44,257 nucleotides of DNA from Micromonospora thermarum (GCF_012034245.1 NZ_JAATEO010000039.1:1-44257); one strand, 5' to 3'; positions 30,011 through 39,075 are shown, counted from the first letter of the stretch. The notes: generated by a model from the sequence alone, not told the origin. Made by a program: numbers and translations.

Positions 30011-30956
30011 CGAGGAGCGCCGGGACTCCCTGGCCGACCAGGCCGCCGCCTGGATCCCCCCGTGGGAACGCCGTCCGGAACCGCCCGCCGATCGCACCGA
30101 AGGTCGGGGCGAGGAACGGCCCCCGGAGGGGCCGGAACCTGCCGAGATCTCGGGGGAGTCCGCGAGCGACGATCACGGCGCGGCCGCCGAGGAGGCGGCT
30201 GCGGGCGTGGGGCGGCCCGCGGGCGAGGAGCAGCGGCCGAGCGTGGACGCCGGGGAGCCGGTGGCGCCGACGGCCGAGGCCCGGGAGCCGGTGGCGCCGA
30301 CGGCCGAGGCCGGGGAGCCGGCGCCGGGTGGGGAGGCTGCCCGCGTACCCGACCGGGCGCCACGACCCCGGCGGCGGGTGACGGCACCGCCGGAGCCGGC
30401 GCCGGTCCTCGACGACGCGGAGCTGCGCGGCGCGCTGGAGGCGATCCTGCTGGTGGTGGACGAGCCGGTCGCCGAGGCGACCCTCGCCGACGTGCTGGAG
30501 CAGCCGGCGGAGCGGATCGCGGCGATGCTGGCCGAGATCGCCGCCGGGTACACGGCGGCCGGCCACGGGTTCGAGCTGCGCCGGGCCGCCGGCGGCTGGC
30601 GGCTCTACACCCGGCAGGAATACGCGGGGTACGTCGAGCGGTTCGTGTTGGACGGGCAGTCCGTGCGGCTGACCCAGGCGGCGCTGGAGACCCTGGCCGT
30701 GGTCGCCTACAAGCAGCCGGTGACCCGCTCGCGGATCTCCGCCATCCGCGGTGTCAACTGCGACGGCGTGATCCGTACCCTGGTCTCCCGGGGGCTGGTC
30801 GAGGAGTGCGGCACCGAGACGGAGAGCGGCGCCCACCTCTACCGGACCACCACCCTGTTCCTGGAGAAGCTCGGGTTGGACAGCGTCGCCGACCTGCCGC
30901 CGCTGGCCCCGTTCCTCCCCGACGATGTGGAAGACCTTGCCGATGCCTCGCGATGA
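30003..30956 (+). CDS. scpB: Segregation and condensation protein B
   Basis: 317 residues. A tandem winged-helix domain occupies about 138-310 (GALEAILLVVDEPVAEATLA, then LAVVAYKQPVTRSRISAIRG, the family hallmark). The first 135 residues are an acidic disordered extension that includes a duplicated EPVAPTAEA unit (about 30256-30312), unusual for the roughly 200-residue family. ATG 30003 overlaps scpA by 8 bases, with GGAGGG upstream. ScpB works as a dimer on ScpA in the SMC complex. Confidence 0.93.
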   Translation: MSDEERRDSLADQAAAWIPPWERRPEPPADRTEGRGEERPPEGPEPAEISGESASDDHGAAAEEAAAGVGRPAGEEQRPSVDAGEPVAPTAEAREPVAPTAEAGEPAPGGEAARVPDRAPRPRRRVTAPPEPAPVLDDAELRGALEAILLVVDEPVAEATLADVLEQPAERIAAMLAEIAAGYTAAGHGFELRRAAGGWRLYTRQEYAGYVERFVLDGQSVRLTQAALETLAVVAYKQPVTRSRISAIRGVNCDGVIRTLVSRGLVEECGTETESGAHLYRTTTLFLEKLGLDSVADLPPLAPFLPDDVEDLADASR

Positions 30957-31713
30957 CCGTGCCCCGAAGTCCGACGCGCCCGTCTACACCGGTCCCGAGC
31001 GCCTCCAGAAGGTGCTCGCCGCCGCGGGCGTCGGCTCCCGGCGGGCCTGCGAGGACCTGATCTTCCGTCGGCGGGTGACGGTGAACGGCCGGGTCGCGCA
31101 GCTCGGCGACCGGGCCGACCCGACCCGCGACGTCATCCACGTCGACGGGCAGCGCCTCCAGGTCGACACCCGCCTGGTCTACCTCGCGATGAACAAGCCC
31201 CGCGGCGTGGTCTCGACGATGGCCGACGAGAAGGGGCGCACCGCCCTCGCCGACTTCCTCGGCAACCGGGTGGAGCAGCGGGTCTACCACGTGGGCCGGC
31301 TCGACGCCGACAGCGAGGGCCTGTTGCTGCTCACCAACGACGGCACGCTCGCGCACCGGCTCATGCACCCGTCGTACGGGGTGCCGAAGACGTACCTGTG
31401 TCAGGTCACCGGGCCGATCCCGCGTAACCTCGGCAAGCGCCTCGCGGCGGGTGTGGAGCTGGAGGACGGCCCCGTGAAGGTCGACTCCTTCCGGGTGGTG
31501 GACACTCTGGGCAAGACCGCCCAGGTGGAGGTGACCCTGCACGAAGGGCGCAAGCACATCGTGCGGCGCCTGCTCGCCGAGGTCGGCCACCCGGTGTCGC
31601 GGCTGGTGCGGACCTCGATCGGGCCGATCCGGCTGGGCGACCTGCGCTCCGGGCGTACCCGCCGGCTGACCAACGCCGAGGTCGCCGCGCTGTTCAAGGC
31701 CGTCGGCGACTGA
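30943..31713 (+). CDS. rluB: RluB/RsuA-family 23S rRNA pseudouridine synthase
   Basis: 256 residues. An S4 domain (RLQKVLAAAGVGSRRACEDL) is followed by the catalytic domain with the GRLDADSEGLLLLTNDG motif holding the nucleophilic Asp, and the GRKHIVRRLLAEVGHPV stretch. Family members isomerise uridine in the large ribosomal subunit. ATG 30943 is chosen because GGAAG lies 9 nt upstream. It overlaps scpB by 14 bases. The order scpB-rluB-cmk-der matches Rv1710-Rv1713. The exact target position is inferred from the family only. Confidence 0.92.
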   Translation: MPRDDRAPKSDAPVYTGPERLQKVLAAAGVGSRRACEDLIFRRRVTVNGRVAQLGDRADPTRDVIHVDGQRLQVDTRLVYLAMNKPRGVVSTMADEKGRTALADFLGNRVEQRVYHVGRLDADSEGLLLLTNDGTLAHRLMHPSYGVPKTYLCQVTGPIPRNLGKRLAAGVELEDGPVKVDSFRVVDTLGKTAQVEVTLHEGRKHIVRRLLAEVGHPVSRLVRTSIGPIRLGDLRSGRTRRLTNAEVAALFKAVGD

Positions 31714-31893
31714 GGCGGGCGGCTGCGGGTACCGGTGCCGGTAGGCTTCCGGCGGCCTCGCTCCGGGTGTCGCGCGTCGCCTCGTGGTGGCGTGATGCCG
31801 GCGCGCGGCGCGGCGACGGGCATGATTGAAGGCAGTGTGTGTGGTTTCCGCTCGCGGGCAGGATCCGCGAGGTACGGACTGAGGAGGACGACG

Positions 31894-32574
31894 GTGGAGG
31901 AAAAGGCACGGACCGGGCGCTGCGTGGTCGCTGTGGACGGGCCGTCCGGTTCGGGTAAGTCCACCGTCTCCCGGCGGCTCGCGGTCAGCCTCGGCGCCCG
32001 CTACCTGGACACCGGCGCGATGTACCGGGCGGTCACCTGGGCGGTGCTGCGGTCGGGCGTCGACCTGGCCGACGCCTCGTCGGTGGCCAAGGTCGCCGGC
32101 GAGACCGACCTGCGGATCGGCACCGACCCCCAGGGGTACGGCGTGACCGCTGACGGCGTGCACGTCGAGGTGGAGATCCGGGGGCCCGAGGTGACCTCGG
32201 CGGTCTCCGCCGTGGCCGCCGTGCCGGCCGTCCGTGCGATTCTGGTCGCCCGGCAGCGGGAGATGATCGCCGCCGCCGGCCGGATCGTGGTCGAGGGGCG
32301 CGACATCGGCTCGGTGGTCGCGCCGGACGCCGACCTGAAGGTCTACCTGACGGCCTCCGAGGCCGCCCGTGCGGCCCGGCGCAGTGTCGAGGACGCCACC
32401 GACGTGGCTGTCACCGCGGCCGACCTGGCCCGCCGGGACCGGCTCGACTCGACCCGTACGGCCGACCCGCTGACCCAGGCGGCGGACGCCGTGGTGCTGG
32501 ACACCACGGAACTGGGCATCGACGAGGTCGTGGCGCGCCTGCGCGACCTGCTGACCGAGCGGGGAGTGGCGTGA
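31894..32574 (+). CDS. cmk: Cytidylate kinase
   Basis: 226 residues. The P-loop VAVDGPSGSGKSTVSRRLA and the LGARYLDTGAMYRAVTW motif identify bacterial CMP kinase, followed by GRDIGSVVAPDADLKVYLTA and ARAARR. It converts CMP and dCMP to diphosphates. GTG 31894 has GGAGG 7 nt upstream; an upstream ORF extension lacks an SD and is rejected. The stop overlaps the der start by 4 bases (GTGA). The 180-bp gap after rluB has a weak -10 candidate (TAGGCT, 31742-31747). Confidence 0.93.
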   Translation: MEEKARTGRCVVAVDGPSGSGKSTVSRRLAVSLGARYLDTGAMYRAVTWAVLRSGVDLADASSVAKVAGETDLRIGTDPQGYGVTADGVHVEVEIRGPEVTSAVSAVAAVPAVRAILVARQREMIAAAGRIVVEGRDIGSVVAPDADLKVYLTASEAARAARRSVEDATDVAVTAADLARRDRLDSTRTADPLTQAADAVVLDTTELGIDEVVARLRDLLTERGVA

Positions 32575-33974
32575 GCGAGTTCGAAGGCTGGGTGGAGCTG
32601 CGGGAGCCGGACCTCGACGTCGAGGAGGCGCCCGGCCCGCAGCCCGTGGTGGCCGTGGTCGGCCGTCCCAACGTGGGCAAGTCGACCCTGGTCAACCGCA
32701 TCATCGGCCGCCGCCAGGCGGTCGTCGAGGACATCCCCGGGGTGACCCGGGACCGGGTGCCGTACGACGCGCAGTGGAACGGCCGGCAGTTCACCGTCGT
32801 GGACACCGGCGGCTGGGAGCCGGACGCGAAGGACCGGGCCGCCGCCATCGCCGCGCAGGCCGAGTCGGCGGTCGCCACGGCCGACGTGGTGCTGTTCGTG
32901 GTCGATGCCATGGTGGGCTCCACCGACGTCGACGAGGCGGCGGTGCGGATGCTGCGCCGCAGCGCCAAGCCGGTGATCCTGGTGGCGAACAAGGCCGACA
33001 ACAGCTCGATCGAGATGGAGGCGACCTCGCTCTGGTCGCTCGGCCTCGGCGAGCCGCACGCGGTCTCCGCCCTGCACGGTCGCGGCTCCGGTGAGCTGCT
33101 CGACGCCATCATGGAGGCGATGCCGGAGGCGCCGAAGATCGTCGAGCACCGGCCTCGTGGCCCGCGCCGGGTCGCCCTGGTCGGCCGGCCCAACGTCGGC
33201 AAGTCCAGCCTGCTCAACCGCTTCTCCGGCGAGGAGCGGGCGGTTGTCGACGCGGTCGCCGGCACCACCGTCGACCCGGTCGACAGCCTGGTCGAGATCG
33301 GCGGCGAGACGTGGCAACTCGTCGACACCGCCGGCCTGCGCAAGCGGGTCGGCAAGGCCAGCGGCACCGAGTACTACGCGAGCCTGCGTACCGCGTCGGC
33401 CATCGAGGCCGCCGAGGTGGTCGTGGTGCTGCTCGACGCCAGCGAGGTCATCAGCGAGCAGGACCAGCGGATCCTGTCGATGGTCACCGAGGCCGGCCGC
33501 GCCCTGGTGATCGCCTTCAACAAGTGGGACCTGGTCGACGCCGACCGCCGGTACTACCTGGACAAGGAGATCGAGCGGGAGCTGCGCCGCATCCCCTGGG
33601 CGATCCGTCTCAACCTGTCCGCGAAGACCGGGCGCGCGGTCGACAAGCTCGCCCCGGCGCTGCGCAAGGCCCTGGCGAGCTGGGAGACCCGGGTGCCGAC
33701 CGCGCAGCTCAACGCGTGGCTGACCGCCCTGGTGCAGGCGACCCCGCACCCGGTGCGCGGGGGACGGGCGCCGAAGATCCTCTTCGCCACCCAGGCCGGC
33801 GTCGCGCCGCCGCGCTTCGTCCTGTTCACGACGGGTCCGCTGGACGCGGGGTACCAGCGCTTCGTCGAGCGCAAGCTCCGCGAGGAGTTCGGCTTCGAGG
33901 GCAGCCCGATCGAGATCTCGGTACGCCCCCGCAAGAAGCTCGGCCCGGGCGGCCGGGGCAAGGCGCACGGCTGA
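32571..33974 (+). CDS. der: GTPase Der (EngA)
   Basis: 467 residues with two GTPase domains. The first has GRPNVGKSTLVN, DTGGWE and NKAD; the second has GRPNVGKSSLLN, DTAGLR and NKWD. A KH-like C-terminal domain follows from about 375. Der is an essential 50S ribosome-assembly GTPase. GTG 32571 overlaps the cmk stop, giving the GTGAGCGAG start also seen at other junctions. Last gene of the conserved block; followed by a terminator and a tRNA gene. Confidence 0.96.
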   Translation: MSEFEGWVELREPDLDVEEAPGPQPVVAVVGRPNVGKSTLVNRIIGRRQAVVEDIPGVTRDRVPYDAQWNGRQFTVVDTGGWEPDAKDRAAAIAAQAESAVATADVVLFVVDAMVGSTDVDEAAVRMLRRSAKPVILVANKADNSSIEMEATSLWSLGLGEPHAVSALHGRGSGELLDAIMEAMPEAPKIVEHRPRGPRRVALVGRPNVGKSSLLNRFSGEERAVVDAVAGTTVDPVDSLVEIGGETWQLVDTAGLRKRVGKASGTEYYASLRTASAIEAAEVVVVLLDASEVISEQDQRILSMVTEAGRALVIAFNKWDLVDADRRYYLDKEIERELRRIPWAIRLNLSAKTGRAVDKLAPALRKALASWETRVPTAQLNAWLTALVQATPHPVRGGRAPKILFATQAGVAPPRFVLFTTGPLDAGYQRFVERKLREEFGFEGSPIEISVRPRKKLGPGGRGKAHG

Positions 33975-34021
33975 CCGATCCTCGCCCTGACCCACCCTCC
34001 TAGGACGCTTTAGAGGTGGTG

Positions 34022-34055
34022 ACGAGGGTCGCCGGGTGGAGCCGGTGGCCCTCGT
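34022..34055 (+). terminator. Terminator of the cmk-der operon
   Basis: A 14-bp stem (34022-34035 with 34042-34055) with two G-U pairs and a 6-nt GTGGAG loop, located 48 nt after the der stop and before the tRNA-Pro promoter. Confidence 0.7.
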
Positions 34056-34071
34056 GGCGCGGGAGGGGCGA

Positions 34072-34102
34072 TTGCGGCGGAAGGAAGATCGTGCGGTACG
34101 CT
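34072..34102 (+). promoter_or_regulatory. Candidate tRNA-Pro promoter
   Basis: TTGCGG (34072-34077) and TACGCT (34097-34102) form a -35/-10 pair, though the 19-nt spacer is longer than ideal. Predicted start is about 30 nt before the tRNA. The -10 box lies inside a perfect inverted repeat CGGTAC-GCT-GTACCG (34094-34108), which may be a regulator site. Confidence 0.45.
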
Positions 34103-34138
34103 GTACCGGCTGTCGCGGGGAGGACCGCGCGGGAGCAT

Positions 34139-34212
<74 letters not shown>

Positions 34213-34232
34213 CAAGGTGAAACAGCAGATCA

Positions 34233-34264
34233 CAAGGCTGGTCCGAAACGTCGGGCCAGCCTTG
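34233..34264 (+). terminator. Terminator downstream of tRNA-Pro
   Basis: A stem of 9 bp (CAAGGCTGG 34233-34241 with 34256-34264) continues inward through a T-G pair and CCGA/TCGG to an AACG tetraloop, about 14 pairs in all. It sits 20 nt after the mature tRNA end. Confidence 0.75.
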
Positions 34265-34803
34265 TCGGCATTCTGGGGACCACGATCGGTCGTCGACGCT
34301 CGCTAACGATTTTTGACCGCTGGTCAAGTCTCAAGCGTCCAGCCGGGATGCCTGCCGAATCGTTCGCTCTTTGGATCAAGGCGGCCCGCAAAGCGGGCCG
34401 CGCCGGGCCGGCCGGCCCCGCTTTGGACCGACCAGTCCATGAAGACCTCGGGACTCCGCCCCGAACCCCGACCCTCCTCAGAGATGCCGCCGCGGCTCAC
34501 CTCGCCGGGCACCACAAGGGCTACCAGCCTCCCCGGGCGGGGACCAGGTCGTTCATTCGGTAGGGCGCTCCACTTGGTCCCCGTCGGGGAGGCTGGACGG
34601 TCTGCCGACTGCCCGACGAGGAGATCCGCTACCCGACAAACGCGCCTCGTGCTGCTAGCACTCCAACCGGATCAGCCCCTTGCCGGAAGCTGCCTGAATC
34701 GTGAGTATGAGCCCACCTCGGGAAGGAGTGCTGAGGCCGAGTCCCCGCAAGCATCCGGTGGAGCAACCGGTCTTTCGATCGCTGATGTTGACCTCACTCT
34801 GTC
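34265..34803 (+). other. 540-bp stretch without a convincing gene; hairpins only
   Basis: Open frames here lack SD sequences, family features and consistent coding bias, so I call none. Structural elements include a perfect hairpin GCGGCCCGC-AAA-GCGGGCCGC (34381-34401) and an 11-bp inverted repeat with one G-U pair (GGGGACCAGGT at 34539-34549 with ACTTGGTCCCC at 34572-34582). The composition is less GC-rich and more mixed than the first 34 kb. It may be the eroded edge of an element inserted beside the tRNA. Confidence 0.5.
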
Positions 34804-34974
34804 TTGGGCATCGTGCTTCTCGCCCTGAACGAGCCGCCGTCGAACGGCTTTGTGAGCGTCGCGGCTTTGGTGTTGCTCGCCGTCTTCGTGGTCTCCTTCG
34901 GCCTCTATTGGCTCGCTTGGGTGCTCCGCGAGCACGAGCTGTGGCGCGAAGGACGCCAGGATCAAGGGAAGTAG
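34804..34974 (+). CDS. Possible 56-residue single-pass membrane protein
   Basis: The frame from TTG 34804 (or GTG 34813) to TAG 34974 encodes one clear membrane helix (VAALVLLAVFVVSFGLYWLA) followed by a charged tail (REHELWREGRQDQGK). Codon third positions are mostly G or C, as in real genes here. No SD is visible, and an in-frame TGA lies just upstream, so it may be a truncated remainder of a longer gene. A small hairpin (CCACGG 34997-35002 with 35011-35016) follows the stop and may terminate it. Family unknown. Confidence 0.4.
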   Translation: MGIVLLALNEPPSNGFVSVAALVLLAVFVVSFGLYWLAWVLREHELWREGRQDQGK

Positions 34975-35329
34975 ACCGAGGCGCGGCATGGGCCATCCAC
35001 GGGCCAGTAGCCGTGGCGCGGAGCGGTCATCAGCGGGCACGACGGGCCCAGGCTCTGCCGCCGGCCGCAGGCGTTTCGGGCATCACGGGCGACGGATCAC
35101 GCTCTTCCAAACTGACGCTCGCTTCTAGGCGAAGTACTCCTCAGCCAGGTTGGCTCTACTGGACCTGATGCCATGACCGCAGTCCGAGGAGAGGCGTGCT
35201 ACTGGTCGTTGGCACCAGCAGGTCCGGGAGGGTCTGCCGTTCGCCGGGCACCGGTGCACAAGGGCGCGGCAGGCGACCGTGGGACCGTCCACGACGGAAA
35301 CGCGACAGTTCGTGCTGCCGTCGGTCAGT
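34975..35329 (+). other. 355-bp gap without a recognisable gene
   Basis: Apart from the small hairpin at 34997-35016 I see no RNA gene or supported frame. A minus-strand frame that stops at 35125 has a natural-looking end (SSRANLAEEYFA) but the rest is a shadow of the next gene, so it could at most be a relic C-terminus. Confidence 0.4.
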
Positions 35330-35881
35330 ATGGTCAGCTCCGTGGAGAGTCGCCGCGTTTCGGAACTGCCGTCGGTCGAGGACGCCGTGGTGCAGGAACT
35401 GGCCCGCCGGGTGGTATCGCGGGTTGCCCCCGAGGAGGGGGAGATCTTCGACATCGTGCGGGATGCCTACCGCCGAGACCCGCAGCGGCTGACCAGTCCG
35501 GGCGGCGGGCGTGACCAGATGCTCGGTTTCGGCGTCGAGGCGGCCGCCGCGCTGCTGACCCCGCTGGCGCTGGGCATCAGCGCCGAGGTGGTCCGTCACC
35601 TCACCATGGAGGCGGTCGGCGCGATCGAGGTGGGCGACCGGCTGCGCGGCCTGCTCCGGCGGCGGCGCGACGCCGACCCGGCCGACGGGCAGGCGACTCC
35701 CGCCCCGCACACCGGCGACCCCGAGGCCGCCCCCGCCGCCTCTCCGGCTCCCGCTCCTCCTGCGGACCACGCGCGGATCCGCGAGATCGTCCTCACCCGG
35801 TGCCGGCAGGCCGGCGTCGACGACGACCGGGCCGGCCTGATCGCCGACGCCGTGGTCGGTGCCCTTCACCACGACGGGTGA
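35330..35881 (+). CDS. Unknown protein paired with the M48 metallopeptidase
   Basis: About 183 residues from ATG 35330. It has an N-terminal region (LPSVEDAVVQELARRVVSRV), a hydrophobic central helix (GVEAAAALLTPLALGISAEV), an Arg-rich turn, a Pro/Ala linker and a C-terminal helical part (RIREIVLTRCRQAGVDDDRA). The start is uncertain. GTG 35279 gives 200 residues. GTG 35342 would be leaderless, lying 7 nt after a TATGGT -10-like box (35329-35334). The stop overlaps the GTG of the metallopeptidase gene by 4 bases, so the two form one coupled unit. No family recognised; it may be a regulator or scaffold of the protease. Confidence 0.7.
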   Translation: MVSSVESRRVSELPSVEDAVVQELARRVVSRVAPEEGEIFDIVRDAYRRDPQRLTSPGGGRDQMLGFGVEAAAALLTPLALGISAEVVRHLTMEAVGAIEVGDRLRGLLRRRRDADPADGQATPAPHTGDPEAAPAASPAPAPPADHARIREIVLTRCRQAGVDDDRAGLIADAVVGALHHDG

Positions 35882-38800
35882 CCGTGCGCGCGGCACGTTC
35901 CCGGCGTCCGGACGAACCGCCGGTGACCGGCACCACGCTGCGTTTCGTCGCGCTCGTCATCGCGGTGCTCGGCACCGCCACGTACGCCTTCGGTTCCCTC
36001 TACTACGTCGTGCCGGAGCACGCCGCCGCCGGAGGGGTGACCTACGCTCGGTGCACCGAGGCGTACCGCCACGCACTGCCCGCCGCCGACGCGGATCTCG
36101 ACAGGTACGTTGCCGCCAGTGAGCGGGCACAGCAGGACCTGGTCCGCTGCCTCGCGCCGTTCGAACAGGCCCAGGCCGGATGGGTGCTCGTCGGTCTCGC
36201 TGTGCTCCTGGCCGTTGCGGCGGCGCTGTTTCTCACCACGCCCGGGTGGATCCGCCGCCGGGGGAGGCTGGTCGAGGTCACGCCCGGCCGGTTTCCCCGG
36301 CTGCACGCCGAACTGGTTCGGCTCACCAGCGTTGCCGGGCTGGCGCGGCCACCGTCCTTTCTGCTCGATCCGGCCGCCGGCAGCCCCGGCGGGCTCGCCT
36401 TCGGCCGGGTCGGCCGGTACGCGGTGCGGATCAACGCCGGGCTGGTGCCGCTGTCGGTCACCGGTCCCGGCACGTTCCGCGCCGTCGTGCTACACGAACT
36501 CGCCCACCTCCGCAACCGGGACGTCGACCTGGCGTACGCGGTGGTGGCGCTCTGGCGGGCCTGCGTCGCAGTGGCCCTCGTCCCGCTGGCCGTCGTCCTG
36601 CTGTATCCCACGATCGTGGCCGACCCTGGCCGGGCGCCGTGGGACGTTTCCGGCTACGAACCGACGGTGGCGCATGTGGGTGGGCGGGCCGTCGTCTTCG
36701 TCGCCGTGGCGTACCTCGCCCGCAACGCGGTGCTGCGTGCCCGCGAGACGCACGCCGACGCTCGCGTCGCCGAGTTCGGCGCCGGAGCCGACCTGCGCCG
36801 AGCCGTCACCCTCACGGCGACGCCGCACGGCGCCCGGGGATGGCTGCGCCGGCTCGGCGTCCACCCCACCGTCGCGGCCCGGCTGGCCGCGGTCGACGAC
36901 CCGGCACGTCGGCACCGGCCCGGCTTCGGCGAACTGTTCCTCGCCGGCCTGACCACGGTGATCGCATTCAGCGGACTGTCCCACTACGTCGTGCTCGCGG
37001 TGACGCACGACGGCGCAGCCGGGCCCCGTGCCGCCGCCTGGATCGTCGCGCCCGTCGTCACCGGGATCCTGGGCGCGGCGGCCTGGCGGGCCCGCCTCGG
37101 CCCCGGGTCGCCCGCCGACCGGACCAGGACCGTGGTCGTCGCGGCTCTCGGGTTCAGCCTCGGCTGGCTTGTCGGTGACCTGGTGACGATCTCCATCGCC
37201 CCGGGCAGTTGGGGGGTCTTCGGCAGCCCGTGGACCGGTGGTCGGGTTCCGGTCGGCGACGGCGCGACGATGAGCGGTTTCGGGGCGGGCTCGGCGCTCC
37301 TCGCGGCGGTGTTGCTGGCCGGCGGCATGCTGGCGCAGGCCGGGGTGAGCGCGGCCGGCGCTCGGACCTGGTCGGCGCCGGGCGCGGCCGGCCGCTGGGC
37401 CTGGGCGCTCGGCGTGGCCGTCACCGCTGTGCCGTTCGCCGTCTGGATCGGGACCTGGCACCCGGTGCGCGTGGCCCCCTACCTGGTCGGTCACCTCTAC
37501 AGCATCGGCGCCGCCGACCTCGCCCGTGCTGGCGTGGACATCTGGCCGGGGCCCGGGTTCGCCGTGCTGACACTGTTCTACCCGCCGCTGGAGATTTTCC
37601 GCGGCCGGCTGCTGGCGGCGCCCGTGGTGGCGCTGGCCTGGCTGTACCCGCTCGCCGCAGGGCTGTGGGGCCGGCCCGGTCGGCGTCACCGGTCAGCGGT
37701 GCGCCGCTGCGACGCCGCCGGGCCGGAGCGGGACGCCCACGGCCTCCGGGAAGTCGTCGACCGCGCTCCTGATGGGCCGGAAATCTCCTCGTCCGGGGAC
37801 GACGCTCGCGGTTCACCGGTACCGGACGACCAGCGTCTCGGCGAGGGGGTGCGTGCCGCCCTGCGGGTGGCGTTGCTCGGGGCCGCCGGTTTCGCCGGCG
37901 CCGTGCTGGCCGCCCGGGCGGTGCTTCGGCTGTCCGTCCCGCAACTGGTCGGCACGGCGGGCTTCTCCGGTTACTTCTACTACGCGGAGCTCGCGGCGGC
38001 GGGTCTGGTGCAGGCTTTGGTCGGTGGCGTGCTGGCTGCCAAGGGCCGTCCCCTCGGCCTGGTGCTGGGGCAGTTGGGCGCCGCCGTGGTCGCCGTGCTC
38101 GGCACCGTGGCCGTCCTCGCCGGGCAGACGCTCGGCGGATGCGTCGCCGCGTTCCGGTTCCGCTGGTCGACCTGTGATCTCCCCGACGACCTGCCTTGGG
38201 CGCTCAGGCTGCTGGACACCCTGGCGGTCAAGGGGGCGCTGGCCGCTCTGCTGGCCGGCGTGGCGGTGGCCGTCGTGCACACGGCGGTCCACGGGCTGCT
38301 GGCGCGTCTGGTGGCGCACCGTCCGGCGGCTCGGTGGGCCTGGTCTGCTGCCTTGCTGGCGGTGCTGTTGGGGACAGGCGGCGGGCTGCTGCGCGCGACG
38401 TACGTCTCCGGGAAGCCGGACGGGGTGACGGCTGCACCCGTGCCGTCGGCACCAGCCGCTGTCGAGCGTCCTGCGGCGCGTCCCGGGCGTGCACTCACCA
38501 CCGCTGAGGCCACGGCCGCCGCCGAGGCGGCGGCGCGGGACCTGCCTCCGCACTGGAAGCGGACGGCCGACGACGAGCAGGGAAATTCCTCGGCGGAACC
38601 GAGTTACGACCCGCCCGCCTGCCAGCCGTTGGCCACCGACGGGTTCCTCGAACCCCTCGCCCGCGATCGACGCGCGTCGGCGCAGCTGTTCCTGGGCAAC
38701 GGCGGCCAGCTGGCGTCGTCGTCGATGACGGTCACCGTTGTCTCGTACGCCTCCGCGGTGCCCGACACGGTGCTGCACGATGCGGAACGGGCCCGCGCTC

Positions 38801-39075
38801 GCTGTCCACGTTTCAGAACCACCACCGCCGACGGCTTTCAACTGAGCTACGAGGTGCACGCCGCAACCGCGCCCCGCGTCGGTGACCAGGCCTGGCGGGT
38901 GGACTACGACCTCTCGACCGTCGCCGGTGCCACCGTGCGGGCCCGGATGGCGCAGGCCACCGTGCGGGTGGACCACACCCTCGTCACGGTTTCGATGATC
39001 GCCATCGAGGAGCCGCTGGACGAGGAACTCTTCCTGGCCGCGCTGACCCGTGTCGTGGCCGCCATGCCGCACTGA
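35878..39075 (+). CDS. Large multi-pass M48-type metallopeptidase with C-terminal sensor-like domain
   Basis: 1065 residues. Two membrane helices (about 18-40 and 101-121) are followed by the zinc motif H206-E-L-A-H210 in LHELAHLRNRD. The third ligand is probably Glu290 in RETHAD, as in M48/HtpX enzymes. About seven more helices reach residue 595. A charged loop (600-660) leads to a second membrane block of about five helices. Residues about 850-1065 are extracytoplasmic, with two cysteines (CQPL and RCPRF) and GDQAWRVDYD, which resembles the PknH-type extracellular sensor domain. GTG 35878 overlaps the upstream unknown gene. The fusion of a membrane protease with a sensor-like tail suggests signal-responsive proteolysis, but this is inference. 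Family members of this length are unfamiliar to me. Confidence 0.75.
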   Translation: MTVRAARSRRPDEPPVTGTTLRFVALVIAVLGTATYAFGSLYYVVPEHAAAGGVTYARCTEAYRHALPAADADLDRYVAASERAQQDLVRCLAPFEQAQAGWVLVGLAVLLAVAAALFLTTPGWIRRRGRLVEVTPGRFPRLHAELVRLTSVAGLARPPSFLLDPAAGSPGGLAFGRVGRYAVRINAGLVPLSVTGPGTFRAVVLHELAHLRNRDVDLAYAVVALWRACVAVALVPLAVVLLYPTIVADPGRAPWDVSGYEPTVAHVGGRAVVFVAVAYLARNAVLRARETHADARVAEFGAGADLRRAVTLTATPHGARGWLRRLGVHPTVAARLAAVDDPARRHRPGFGELFLAGLTTVIAFSGLSHYVVLAVTHDGAAGPRAAAWIVAPVVTGILGAAAWRARLGPGSPADRTRTVVVAALGFSLGWLVGDLVTISIAPGSWGVFGSPWTGGRVPVGDGATMSGFGAGSALLAAVLLAGGMLAQAGVSAAGARTWSAPGAAGRWAWALGVAVTAVPFAVWIGTWHPVRVAPYLVGHLYSIGAADLARAGVDIWPGPGFAVLTLFYPPLEIFRGRLLAAPVVALAWLYPLAAGLWGRPGRRHRSAVRRCDAAGPERDAHGLREVVDRAPDGPEISSSGDDARGSPVPDDQRLGEGVRAALRVALLGAAGFAGAVLAARAVLRLSVPQLVGTAGFSGYFYYAELAAAGLVQALVGGVLAAKGRPLGLVLGQLGAAVVAVLGTVAVLAGQTLGGCVAAFRFRWSTCDLPDDLPWALRLLDTLAVKGALAALLAGVAVAVVHTAVHGLLARLVAHRPAARWAWSAALLAVLLGTGGGLLRATYVSGKPDGVTAAPVPSAPAAVERPAARPGRALTTAEATAAAEAAARDLPPHWKRTADDEQGNSSAEPSYDPPACQPLATDGFLEPLARDRRASAQLFLGNGGQLASSSMTVTVVSYASAVPDTVLHDAERARARCPRFRTTTADGFQLSYEVHAATAPRVGDQAWRVDYDLSTVAGATVRARMAQATVRVDHTLVTVSMIAIEEPLDEELFLAALTRVVAAMPH

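Noticed and set aside
32571..32580. GTGAGCGAG at the der start as a third dispersed element
   Set aside because: Here the sequence is simply the first codons of Der (VSE), within a normal gene. It shows that the 9-mer alone is not diagnostic of the element.
34381..34401. Perfect hairpin as a CRISPR repeat or small RNA gene
   Set aside because: It occurs only once, with no spacer-repeat pattern, and no promoter was seen. No CRISPR array was found anywhere in the window.
35125..35454. Minus-strand frame ending in SSRANLAEEYFA
   Set aside because: Only the last few residues look natural; the remainder overlaps and mirrors the plus-strand gene at 35330. At most a relic C-terminus.
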